Source: Candidatus Kuenenia stuttgartensis (GTDB lineage Bacteria; Planctomycetota; Planctomycetia; Pirellulales; UBA1268). Taken from it: 45,851 bases of DNA. The DNA is taken from positions 1 through 45,851 of the forward strand of contig CAMDDJ010000023.1 of the NCBI GenBank assembly GCA_945891385.1, read 5' to 3'. Of this stretch, positions 31,917-39,754 are shown in pieces (the first letter of the stretch is position 1; every line of letters begins with the position of its first letter). Under the pieces are notes generated by a model. It was not told where the DNA came from and searched no databases. It saw only the letters and a list, made by a program, of their open reading frames with translations. The position numbers and the translations under genes are program-made.

Positions 31917-34502
31917 ATGCACCGCATGTCTCGCCCGCTTGAATCTCACGCTCTGAGAGGCATCCTCGCCGCGACACTTGTTGTGGGATTCGCCCCACGG
32001 ATCCTGGCTGAGCAGGCGACCGAATTGCCGCCGGCCCCCACCGTTGATCAGGCCCCAGATGTGTTTCTCGGGTCGGGAGTCCGCGACACGTTCGCGCCGG
32101 TGCGAGAAGCGATTGCGGCTGTCAAGCAAGAAACCGGTCGTGATTACCGCGTCGTCGTCGTCAAGGAGGGAACCGGCGCTGCCAAGCTCCTGCGGCAGCT
32201 GGTGGAACGATGGCGGGAAGAGGCGGGCGAAGGGGGTGGCTTCAACCCCGCCGGCGACGTCACGATCGTGCTCGACACCGGTGACCGCAGTCTCGCGATG
32301 GACGTGCCCTGGGCCGTCGAGGCCACTGCCGGACTCGACCAGGCCACGCTTGAAAAAGAACTGATCACGAAGGCGTTCGTACCCCGGGCCAAGGACGGAC
32401 TCTACGCGGACGGATTGGCGGAGCTCGTCCGCGGCACCGAACGATGGATCAAGGAGCGGCAGTCGGCCACGGCCCGGCGGGCCGAGGCCGCTCGGATCTT
32501 CAAGACTCGAACGCTGCCGCTCGGTGCGCTCGCCGCAGTCGCGACCGGCCTGATCGGCTGGTTGGCTGTGCGGTGGGCGCGGCACGGAAGCCGTGTTCGG
32601 GAGGCGAGACAGAAGCTCGCTGCCTTCAAGGCCGACGTCGTCGCACTCTCCGATCTTCTCGACAGCCAGCAGGAGCGGCACAGGATGCTGCCCCACGCCG
32701 ATCCCGACTTCCTCACTCCGATGCAAGGCATGACCCGTGACACGTATGACGCGGTGCAGGATGCGATCGGCCGCTACCGGGAGCGGTGGCTGGGGCTGAT
32801 GGATGTCTGGGAGCGAGCCCAAGACCGGCTCGCCGGAGAATGGTTTCTGGGAACGAAGGCCAGCGAGGACGTGATCCATATGCTCGACTCGGCCGAGGCC
32901 CGGCCGCCGCTCGACGAGGTGGCCGCCGCCTGCCGAGCGCCGCTCGAAGCGCTCGAGAACGCACACGAGAAGGCCCGTGACCTGACCACCGAGGTGGAGC
33001 GGGAACTCGCCGAGGCGAGGCTACGACTCGACCGCCTGGCCGCCCGCGGCCGCTCGACGGCGAGCCTGGAGCCGGCGATCGCGAGCGTGGCTCGGGATCG
33101 TGAACTCGGCAGTGCCGACGTCGAATCCGACCCGGTCGCCGCCCGCGGCCGGTTCGAGGAGGCGCGGTCGCGGCTCGAGGCCGCGATGACGAAGGCCGGG
33201 GAGATCGAGGCCGCGGACGATCGCCGGCAGCGGGCGATCGAGCGGGCCGATGAGATCCGCCGCCGGGTCGCCGAGCGGCGAGCCGAAGGCTGGCTCTTGG
33301 CCGAACCCGGCGCCGTCCCCGAGCCGATGCTCGCCACGGCCGATCGGGAAGCCGACCTCGCCGCCCGGCTGCTCGACGACGGAGAAGCCGAAACAGCGCT
33401 GACCCATATCGAGAAGGCCGAGGCCGCCGTGGCCGAGGTGGCGACGCTGCTCGAGAACGTGGCGGCTGCCAAGAGCCGAACGGCGGAATTGATCCCGGCC
33501 GTCGCGGCCCGACTCGAGGCGATCGCCGCCGAACGGCCGGCCGCCGATGGCCATCTCCGCCACCTGGCCACCGCCTATGCTGACTCGGCCTGGCGGGACG
33601 TCGCCGACAACCTCGCCAAGGCCGAGGAAGGACTCGGCCGGGCCCGCACGCTGCTGCTGGAAGGCCAGGCGGCCGCCGATGCCACTCGGCAGTACTATTT
33701 TCGTGCCGTGGCGGTTTTGGAAGAGGCGACTCGACAGGAGGACTGGGCCGCCTCCTGCCTCGCTGGGATCACCGACCGCCGGCGGGAACTCGACGACTTG
33801 TATCAGGCGCTCCCCGCTGCCTTTGCGACTGCCCGCGACCATACCCAGTCACTCGGCCAGCGACTCCAGCGGCAGCGGACCGATCGACCCCGAGCCCATG
33901 AGCGGCTTCGGGAGGCCGGCCGGCTGCTCGAAGTCGCGGAACAGCTGCTGCGCGAATCCCAGCCTGATCCCCGCAAGACGACGCAGGTCGTCCAGGCGGC
34001 TGACCAGGCCGCGGCCCGCGGCAACGAACTCGCCGACGAGGATGAACGGCTGGCCCGCCAAGCGGCGGCGGACCTGGACGAGGCAGACGCGACAATCCGC
34101 CGGATCGCGGCCTGGTATGCGGAAGGTCTGCAGGCCGACGTCCGGGGAGCCCGAGGCAAGCTCGATGCCGCCCGCGGCGAGTTTTCTCGGCAGCGGTATG
34201 AAGCTGCAATTCAGGCGGCGGCAGAAGCCACTCAGCAGGCCCGCGTGGCCTACGCTACCGCGACCGCCGAGGCCGAGCAGCGGCGAATCCGCAGACAACA
34301 GGAGATCCGTCGCCGGCAGTTGGAGGAATCCTTCGCGCGGACGTCGCGGGGCGCCGGGCCATGGGTGATCAATCTGCCCGGCGGCACCTTCACCGGCCCG
34401 ACGCCGTGGCGGTCGCTCGGCTCTCCGAGCCGCTCCGCCGGTCATGGCTCCCGCCCCGCAGGCGGAAGCTGGTCGGACGGCGTGGCGGAAGTCCGCTGGT
34501 GA
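31917..34502 (+). CDS. TPM-domain protein with long coiled coil
   Basis: 861 aa. Signal peptide (HALRGILAATLVVGFAPRILAE), TPM domain about 40-180 (VFLGSGVRDTFAPVREAI, GRDYRVVVVKEG, DVTIVLDTGDRSLAMDVPW), one transmembrane helix near 190-210 (TLPLGALAAVATGLIGWLAVRWA), then about 600 residues of charged, Ala/Glu/Arg-rich coiled coil and a Gly/Ser-rich end. In such proteins the TPM domain lies outside the inner membrane and the coiled coil in the cytoplasm, a layout resembling EzrA-like septation proteins in shape though not in sequence. TPM domains act as acid phosphatases or assembly factors in photosystem II repair; function here is open. GGAG at 31906-31909 decides the start. Confidence 0.82.
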   Translation: MHRMSRPLESHALRGILAATLVVGFAPRILAEQATELPPAPTVDQAPDVFLGSGVRDTFAPVREAIAAVKQETGRDYRVVVVKEGTGAAKLLRQLVERWREEAGEGGGFNPAGDVTIVLDTGDRSLAMDVPWAVEATAGLDQATLEKELITKAFVPRAKDGLYADGLAELVRGTERWIKERQSATARRAEAARIFKTRTLPLGALAAVATGLIGWLAVRWARHGSRVREARQKLAAFKADVVALSDLLDSQQERHRMLPHADPDFLTPMQGMTRDTYDAVQDAIGRYRERWLGLMDVWERAQDRLAGEWFLGTKASEDVIHMLDSAEARPPLDEVAAACRAPLEALENAHEKARDLTTEVERELAEARLRLDRLAARGRSTASLEPAIASVARDRELGSADVESDPVAARGRFEEARSRLEAAMTKAGEIEAADDRRQRAIERADEIRRRVAERRAEGWLLAEPGAVPEPMLATADREADLAARLLDDGEAETALTHIEKAEAAVAEVATLLENVAAAKSRTAELIPAVAARLEAIAAERPAADGHLRHLATAYADSAWRDVADNLAKAEEGLGRARTLLLEGQAAADATRQYYFRAVAVLEEATRQEDWAASCLAGITDRRRELDDLYQALPAAFATARDHTQSLGQRLQRQRTDRPRAHERLREAGRLLEVAEQLLRESQPDPRKTTQVVQAADQAAARGNELADEDERLARQAAADLDEADATIRRIAAWYAEGLQADVRGARGKLDAARGEFSRQRYEAAIQAAAEATQQARVAYATATAEAEQRRIRRQQEIRRRQLEESFARTSRGAGPWVINLPGGTFTGPTPWRSLGSPSRSAGHGSRPAGGSWSDGVAEVRW

Positions 34503-34568
34503 GCTTGACGGCATGATGACGCCGGGAGGGGCGGCGGACGCTGGCAGGCCCGGCTGCCTCAGAGGTTC

Positions 34569-34574
34569 TATACT
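34569..34574 (+). promoter_or_regulatory. Possible -10 box of the potassium channel gene
   Basis: TATACT, a 5/6 match, ends 8 nt before the ATG at 34583. A start 7 nt downstream would fall at about 34581-34583, so the mRNA could be leaderless. No convincing -35 box lies 16-18 nt upstream. Confidence 0.4.
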
Positions 34575-34582
34575 CGGATGCC

Positions 34583-35797
34583 ATGGGTGCCGTCATCGTC
34601 TGCGGGCTTGGCCGATTCGGTCTGCAAGTCGTCGAGTCGCTCCGTTCCTGTGGCTGCACGGTCACCGTTCTTTCTGATGGCGGTACCAGCTCCGAGCGGA
34701 TCGAGCGTGCGGAAGCCGCGGGCGCCCGGTTCGTGCAGGGCGACTTTCGCGCCCCGTCGGCCCGCCGCGAGGCCGCCCTCGCCCAGGCACTTGCCGTCGT
34801 GCTCACGACCGCCAGCGATGTCGACAACCTCGAGGCGGCCCTGGAGATTCGCGGAGAGACCCCGGATGTCCGCATCGTCATGCGGCACTCTCAGCCCCGG
34901 CTCTCGCGGCGGTTCGCGGCGGACTTTGGCATCACCGCCCTGACTCCGGCCGAACTCGCTGCAGACGCGTTCGTCGAAGCGGCCCTGGCCGAGTCGGTCG
35001 GGTCGAGACCGCGACAGGTGGCCCGTCAAAGGCTGCCACTTCCCCGGCGGCCCATCCGGCTGGAGTTTCTCCTGGTGCCGTCGCTGCTGGCCGGGATGTA
35101 CGCCGCCGCGATCGTCGTTTTTCGCTCCACGCTCGATCTGTCCTGGATCGACGCCACGTATTTCACCACGACGGTGGTCACGACCGTCGGCTTCGGCGAC
35201 ATCAATCTCCACCAGGCTCCGGCCTGGGTGAAGCTCTTCGGCGTCGTGCTGATGTTCGCTGGCGTGCTGCTGATCGCCATGACGGCCTCGCTCCTGGCGG
35301 TGTTCATTCTCACCGGCACCGCCGACCACATGCGGAATGAGTTTCGAGCCCGTCGCCTCCGCAACCATGTGGTCGTCTGCGGCCTGGGGTCGGTCGGCAC
35401 GGCCGTCGCCCGTGACCTGCACGACCGTGGCATCGAGGTCGTGGTGGTCGATCCCCAGGCCGACGACGAGCTGCATCGCGAAACAAATCCACGCTGCCCG
35501 GTGATCGTCGGGGATGCGACCAGACCCGTGATCCTGCACCGAGCCGGTATCGAACGGGCCCGGGCGGTGGTCGCCTGCACGAGTAACGACGCGCTCAATA
35601 TCGAAATCGGACTCACGGCCCAATCACTTGCCGAAGGCCGCCCGCTCGGGCGGCCACTGAGGCTGGTGCTCCGCTGTTTCGACGCGGATCTGGCCCGTCG
35701 AGTCCACGCGGTCTCCAACGACTACACGCTGCTCTCGGAGGCCGCGATCGCCGCGGAGGTTTTCGTCCGACGGGCCGTGGGCGATCCGGCGGCCTGA
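34583..35797 (+). CDS. Potassium channel with two flanking TrkA-N/RCK domains
   Basis: 404 aa. An N-terminal Rossmann RCK domain (GLGRFG 8-13), a two-helix pore with selectivity filter TTVVTTVGFGD near 195-205 between hydrophobic segments (LLVPSLLAGMYAAAIVVF and LFGVVLMFAGVLLIAMTASLLAVF), then a second RCK domain (CGLGSVG near 265-271; VVVDPQ). TVGFGD is the K+ filter with Phe in place of Tyr, as in several channels. RCK domains gate channels through bound nucleotides or ions. Usual bacterial channels carry RCK after the pore only, so the leading domain is notable. There is no ribosome site upstream; see the -10 box at 34569. Confidence 0.9.
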   Translation: MGAVIVCGLGRFGLQVVESLRSCGCTVTVLSDGGTSSERIERAEAAGARFVQGDFRAPSARREAALAQALAVVLTTASDVDNLEAALEIRGETPDVRIVMRHSQPRLSRRFAADFGITALTPAELAADAFVEAALAESVGSRPRQVARQRLPLPRRPIRLEFLLVPSLLAGMYAAAIVVFRSTLDLSWIDATYFTTTVVTTVGFGDINLHQAPAWVKLFGVVLMFAGVLLIAMTASLLAVFILTGTADHMRNEFRARRLRNHVVVCGLGSVGTAVARDLHDRGIEVVVVDPQADDELHRETNPRCPVIVGDATRPVILHRAGIERARAVVACTSNDALNIEIGLTAQSLAEGRPLGRPLRLVLRCFDADLARRVHAVSNDYTLLSEAAIAAEVFVRRAVGDPAA

Positions 35798-35825
35798 CGG
35801 ACGCCGCGAGCACGGTCGAGGACAC

Positions 35826-36806
35826 TCATCGGAGTTCGACGGGCGGCACGTTCAGCTGCCCGATCCGGGTGGCTGGGGAGGATGCCGAGTCGGCCTCGGC
35901 CGTCGCCGAAGCGGGCACGACGCGGGTCTCAGCGGTGACCGGCGGCGGTTCGAGGAGTTTCTCCATGTCGGCGACCCGGTCCCGGATCGCCACCGGCACC
36001 CGATTGCGATCCTCCACGGCATCGATCCCGCCCTGAAACACGATCCGGCCGGTCGCATCGGTGACGGAGAGCCAGGTATCTTCGCCACGGCTGAGCCGGA
36101 TCTCGAAGTCTGGATCGTTGCGGACCAACGTTTCATCGCTCAACCGTCGCAGACCACCCCCCGTCGCATTCGACGGTCGTGGGGTCGGAGTGACGATCGC
36201 CAGCGAGGAGGCGGTAGGCCGCAGACCGCCATTGGGCCGGGGCATCGGCAGCGATGACCGGGGGCCGCGGGCCTCGACCGCCTGATGCTGGGCAGGTGCC
36301 GGGCTGCCGAGTGAAATCACGACCTCCCGCCCTCCGCGGAGCACGGTGCAGGCCAAGGCATCGTTGGGGTGGGCCGATTCGAGCAGGGCGTCGAACTGCT
36401 CAGGCAGCACCAGAATCTGATCATCGAGCCGCACGAGTACGTCGTGCTGGAGGAACCCGACGCGGGCAGCGGCAGAGCCCGGCTTGACGCTGTCGGCCAC
36501 GAGCCCCGCGCCCCGCTCGAGCCCGAGCTGCCGCCGCAGGACTGCGGTGGCCCGAGAGAGCGTCACGCCCATGCCCTGGGCCGAGGCCGGCGATCCGGCG
36601 ATCTCCGCCACGGACTGGAGGTGGGCCCGGGGCTTCGCATTCGGCTCAGCCCCGAGGCAGATCGTTTCCTGCGTCGCCAAGGCCAGCAGGCCGGCGGTGA
36701 CGACGGTCCGGACTGGCCACGACCAGTGCGGCATCCGAACGTCGGGGGCGTTGGTCAGTGAATGGCGATCGAACCGCTGCGACACCGGTGAAGGACGGGT
36801 CTTCAT
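35826..36806 (-). CDS. Secreted PDZ-domain protein
   Basis: 326 aa from the ATG at 36806, or 302 aa from 36734, which would give a cleaner signal peptide (MPHWSWPVRTVVTAGLLALATQETICLGA); neither start has a Shine-Dalgarno match. A PDZ-like domain (about 80-170: GMGVTLSRATAVLRRQLGL, PGSAAARVGFLQHDVLVRLDDQ, VLRGGREVVISL) is followed by a Pro-rich linker and a C-terminal region of about 100 residues with FEIRLSRGEDTWLSVTDATGR. No protease triad is present, so it is not a HtrA-type enzyme by itself; PDZ here is probably a binding module in the periplasm. It ends 29 bp from the convergent potassium channel gene. Confidence 0.75.
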   Translation of the reverse strand: MKTRPSPVSQRFDRHSLTNAPDVRMPHWSWPVRTVVTAGLLALATQETICLGAEPNAKPRAHLQSVAEIAGSPASAQGMGVTLSRATAVLRRQLGLERGAGLVADSVKPGSAAARVGFLQHDVLVRLDDQILVLPEQFDALLESAHPNDALACTVLRGGREVVISLGSPAPAQHQAVEARGPRSSLPMPRPNGGLRPTASSLAIVTPTPRPSNATGGGLRRLSDETLVRNDPDFEIRLSRGEDTWLSVTDATGRIVFQGGIDAVEDRNRVPVAIRDRVADMEKLLEPPPVTAETRVVPASATAEADSASSPATRIGQLNVPPVELR

Positions 36807-37149
36807 GACGCTGAGGCCGGGGGTGAATGGGGGCGGAGGCTCACCTGACCTGGCCAGCCACCGCGAAACAGAACGACTCGCAGGAGGGTATGTGACGTTT
36901 TCCGACGGGGAACGCCAGATGAATCCCACCCGGTCGGAATCCGCGGTGGAAGCTGGGCAAGGAGCGGGTTCCCGAGAGTCCCCGCCGTCCGCGTGCCGCA
37001 GGGGAGCCGGGGAGGGCACGGTGGGGGGCGCGGCACAAACCGCTCGTTTCGTGCGGGACGTTTGCTCTGGCCGATACCAGCCGTGCAGTGACAGGCCGCG
37101 GGATCGTCCGCGTGGTCGGGCAACACACGCACACTCGAGGGTTTCCACC
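36807..37149. other. Divergent intergenic region
   Basis: 343 bp between the PDZ gene and the following secreted-protein gene, presumably holding both promoters. I see no convincing -35/-10 pair, repeat or hairpin. The open frames that cross it are not supported. GAGGG 8 nt before the 37150 ATG is the ribosome site of the next gene. Confidence 0.5.
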
Positions 37150-38226
37150 ATGACGACTCGCTTGCTTCGGGCCGCCGCCCTGTCGGCGACCTATCTGTGC
37201 CTCGTGTGGAGCGGTTCCCGCACCGTCGACGCCGCTCCGGCCTGGCGGCTGGGCAAACTGCTCAGCGGCACCGCGAATCAACCCAGCGGCAAGGTGGCAG
37301 GCCCGGTCCCCGACCGGCCGCCGCTCGTGCCCGGCACCGGCACGCTCGTGAAGAACGTCGTCGACGACTTCGAGGCTGAAACCTGGAAGTGGAATTACAA
37401 CCATCCCAAGAGCTCGGAAGAGCAGGACAAGCGGATGCGCGGACCGCTCGGCAAGAGCACGAACGGCAAATGGTTCGAGGGTCCGAAGCGGGGCACCCCC
37501 GACGTGGTCAAGCGAGTCGAACTCCCCGCCCCCGGACTCGAGGGCAGCAGCTACGGCCTGCTGCTTGCCACGCTCCATGCCGGCGTGCCAGGTCGGGTCA
37601 GCTACGAAATGCAGCAGGACGACTTCGTATTCAACCTGGGCAAATTCGCCGGCCGGGGCATGTCGGTCGCCGACAGTCCGAGCGTCGTCGTCCGCGTCTA
37701 CATGCCCCCCTTCGAGCAGTGGGAGAACCGAAGCGGTCCTAGTTTCGGCTTCCGGGCCGGCTGCTTCACCCACGCCGTCATCACCGGCGACGACCATCCC
37801 GACGAAGGCAGGTATGGTCTCGAAGAGTATTGGCCCGGCATGTTCGTCTGCTTCGAGAGCAGCCACGACGGCAAGTTCAAGGAAGACGGTGCGTACATCC
37901 GGGTTCGCAGCGGCCGCAACGGCGGCGAGATTCGCGGCCCCAAGGTCGAGCAACTCGGCTGGTGGACGCTCGGGCTCTCGTTCTCCCCGGATGGCGTCGT
38001 GCACTACTTCGCCAGCCCCGGTGTCGATGACCTCACCGCCGAGGATCACATCAGTTCGCAGTATCCCTACGCCTACCGCACCGAGTGGCTGAAGACCTTC
38101 TTCTTCAATGTCTGCACCCACGACGACGGTAAGACCTGGAGCACCCCCTGGGTGATCGACGACCCCAAGGTGTTCTTCGTCAAGCGGCAGCAGATGGCCG
38201 AGAACCCCACGCCCGCGAAGCGGTAA
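37150..38226 (+). CDS. Secreted protein of unrecognised family
   Basis: 358 aa with a signal peptide (MTTRLLRAAALSATYLCLVWSGSRTVDAAPAW). The mature part is rich in Gly, Trp and aromatic residues and looks like an all-beta, jelly-roll type fold (FEAETWKWNYNHPKSSEEQD, VVVRVYMPPFEQWENRSG, WPGMFVCFESSHDGKF, WWTLGLSFSPDGVVHYFASPG). Such folds in planctomycetes often bind or cut carbohydrates, but no catalytic motif is clear, so I give no function. GAGGG at 37137-37141 supports the start; the frame is open for 222 codons upstream without signal. A family B hairpin lies between it and the convergent lipoprotein gene. Confidence 0.72.
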   Translation: MTTRLLRAAALSATYLCLVWSGSRTVDAAPAWRLGKLLSGTANQPSGKVAGPVPDRPPLVPGTGTLVKNVVDDFEAETWKWNYNHPKSSEEQDKRMRGPLGKSTNGKWFEGPKRGTPDVVKRVELPAPGLEGSSYGLLLATLHAGVPGRVSYEMQQDDFVFNLGKFAGRGMSVADSPSVVVRVYMPPFEQWENRSGPSFGFRAGCFTHAVITGDDHPDEGRYGLEEYWPGMFVCFESSHDGKFKEDGAYIRVRSGRNGGEIRGPKVEQLGWWTLGLSFSPDGVVHYFASPGVDDLTAEDHISSQYPYAYRTEWLKTFFFNVCTHDDGKTWSTPWVIDDPKVFFVKRQQMAENPTPAKR

Positions 38227-38232
38227 GGGCAC

Positions 38233-38308
38233 CTCGGGGGCTGAAAGAGTCGCGTCGCGGGCGACGATACGCCCCGATGCTCCGCGAGCGTTCGCCGTCC
38301 CCCGAGCC
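38233..38308 (+). repeat. Family B repeat, full copy between convergent genes
   Basis: 76 bp closed by CTCGGGGGC-type and CCCCCGAG arms, with an inner hairpin GGGCG-ACGATA-CGCCC (38259-38274). It lies 7 bp after one stop codon and about 50 bp before the other, where a bidirectional terminator would be expected. Confidence 0.8.
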
Positions 38309-38358
38309 TCGCGTATGGTCAGTCGGCTCGGTTGCGTTGCACCTGCTCGAGCGGCGGT

Positions 38359-39630
38359 CTATCGGGCGGTTCGGCTGAAGCCGCAGGCCGGAGGCAGGAG
38401 GCCGTCGAGGGCGTCTCCGTCGCACTCGACGACGTAGCCATCGGGACCGTCGGTGAGCAGCGAGCAGCGAACTTCGCGGCCGCTATCGGCGCCGCGGCCC
38501 TCGACGAGCACGACCCAGCCTGTGCCGTCCGGCTGCCACGTCGCTTCGGCAAACCGACCGTCGGAAGAGAAGATCCAGGAGCGAATCGACTCCCGATCCG
38601 GATCCCACCCGATGAGTTCCGTCACGTCGACCGGCTGGGACGGACCGGCCTGCAGGAGGCGAGGAATTCGTTCATCGCCCGTCCGCGGCAGCGTGGCGGG
38701 CTGACTGTCGGGAGCTACCGTGTGGTGCCGCAGGAGAAAGCCCTGCCCGGGCGTCCAATCGCACCGTGTGCCCGCCGTCACGCCCTCGCCCTCGTCCTCC
38801 CAGAAGCCGACCAGCCAGGCCAGGTCGGCAAGTGGATGCAGCCGCCGTGCGGGAGCCGCAGCGGCGGTCTCCCGCATGCTCTGCAGCAACCAGCGATCAT
38901 GCTCGCGAACCACGACCGCCGAAAACCTGGTGGCCGCCGCGAGACCCGCGGAAGACTCGATACGGGCCGTGCCGTCGATCACGGCCACATCGGCTCGGAC
39001 GGGTCGAATCTCCTCCAAGTCAATCGCGAGGGTCGCTTCCGGCTCCGATGCGAACAGACCGGCGAACACGTCTCGAACTGCCTCGCGACCGAGCGTCCGC
39101 TCACCCGAATCGAGGTTCAAGCTCTCGCCGTCAGCGGCCCAGTGGCCTGCCATCGCGTCCGCGTCCCGCCGGTTGAAGGCCTGGAGATAGCCGGTCACCA
39201 TGTCACGAATTTCAGCCACCGACGGACGGGCTGCTTCGCTCGCTCCGACCGGCGGCAACTCAGCCGGTTCCGGGAGCGGCTCGACAGCCGCCACGGGTTG
39301 CACGTGGCTCGTGGTGGCGGCCCGGGTCGCAGCGGCAACGGCGGCCGGCGGCCGTAGCCGTGCCGGCTCGTTCGGGCCGAGATCGGCGACGCGGAACGGC
39401 CGCGGGGACCGAATCACCCGCGGAACGTCGGCAGGCCGCTCAGACGATCGCCGGGACGCGATGCCCGACGGCAATTCTGGCTCCACGGCGAGCGACCTGA
39501 GCCGGGCCTCGCCGGAACCGCCCGAGGAACAGCCTGCCAGCACGATCAGGCCCAGCCACACCATGCAGCTCGATTGCCGGCCAGTTCGCGGAGAGCCATT
39601 CGCCACCGTTTCCGACGTCGCGCGCACCAC
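38359..39630 (-). CDS. NTF2/SnoaL-like lipoprotein
   Basis: 423 aa. A lipobox VLAGC (Cys near 34) follows a hydrophobic stretch (MVWLGLIVLAGC). A Pro-rich linker leads to an NTF2/SnoaL-like domain about 140-250 (EIRDMVTGYLQAFNRRDADAMAGHW, AVRDVFAGLFASEPEATLAIDLEEIRP), then a C-terminal domain (WLVGFWEDEGEGVTAGTRCDWTPG, ELIGWDPDRESIRSWIFSSDGRF) like the SnoaL-associated DUF1579-type fold. The start is fixed by a strong AAGGAGG on the minus strand 6-9 nt before tandem GTG codons at 39630 and 39627; the inner ATG at 39564 has no ribosome site. SnoaL-like domains range from ketosteroid-isomerase-type enzymes to binding proteins, so no reaction is assigned. Confidence 0.82.
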   Translation of the reverse strand: MVRATSETVANGSPRTGRQSSCMVWLGLIVLAGCSSGGSGEARLRSLAVEPELPSGIASRRSSERPADVPRVIRSPRPFRVADLGPNEPARLRPPAAVAAATRAATTSHVQPVAAVEPLPEPAELPPVGASEAARPSVAEIRDMVTGYLQAFNRRDADAMAGHWAADGESLNLDSGERTLGREAVRDVFAGLFASEPEATLAIDLEEIRPVRADVAVIDGTARIESSAGLAAATRFSAVVVREHDRWLLQSMRETAAAAPARRLHPLADLAWLVGFWEDEGEGVTAGTRCDWTPGQGFLLRHHTVAPDSQPATLPRTGDERIPRLLQAGPSQPVDVTELIGWDPDRESIRSWIFSSDGRFAEATWQPDGTGWVVLVEGRGADSGREVRCSLLTDGPDGYVVECDGDALDGLLPPACGFSRTAR

Positions 39631-39709
39631 CGGGAACCTCCTTGCTTCGGGGCCATCCCCCGCGGCAGCCGCGCCGCAGATACCGTGAAAAGTCTATCGC
39701 TCCCCGCCG

Positions 39710-39733
39710 CTCCTCCGCAAAGGCGCGGAGGAG
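39710..39733. terminator. Hairpin after the sialate O-acetylesterase gene
   Basis: CTCCTCCGC and GCGGAGGAG form a 9-bp stem with a 6-nt loop, 22 bp after the stop of the minus-strand gene. There is no T run on either strand, so termination would be weak. A short family B piece (39731-39754) joins it directly. Confidence 0.4.
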
Positions 39734-39754
39734 GCTCGGGGGTCGGCGAACGCC
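39731..39754 (-). repeat. Family B fragment abutting a stop codon
   Basis: Reverse complement of the end of family B (GAGGCTCGGGGGTCGGCGAA here). It ends on the base next to the stop codon at 39755. Confidence 0.6.
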
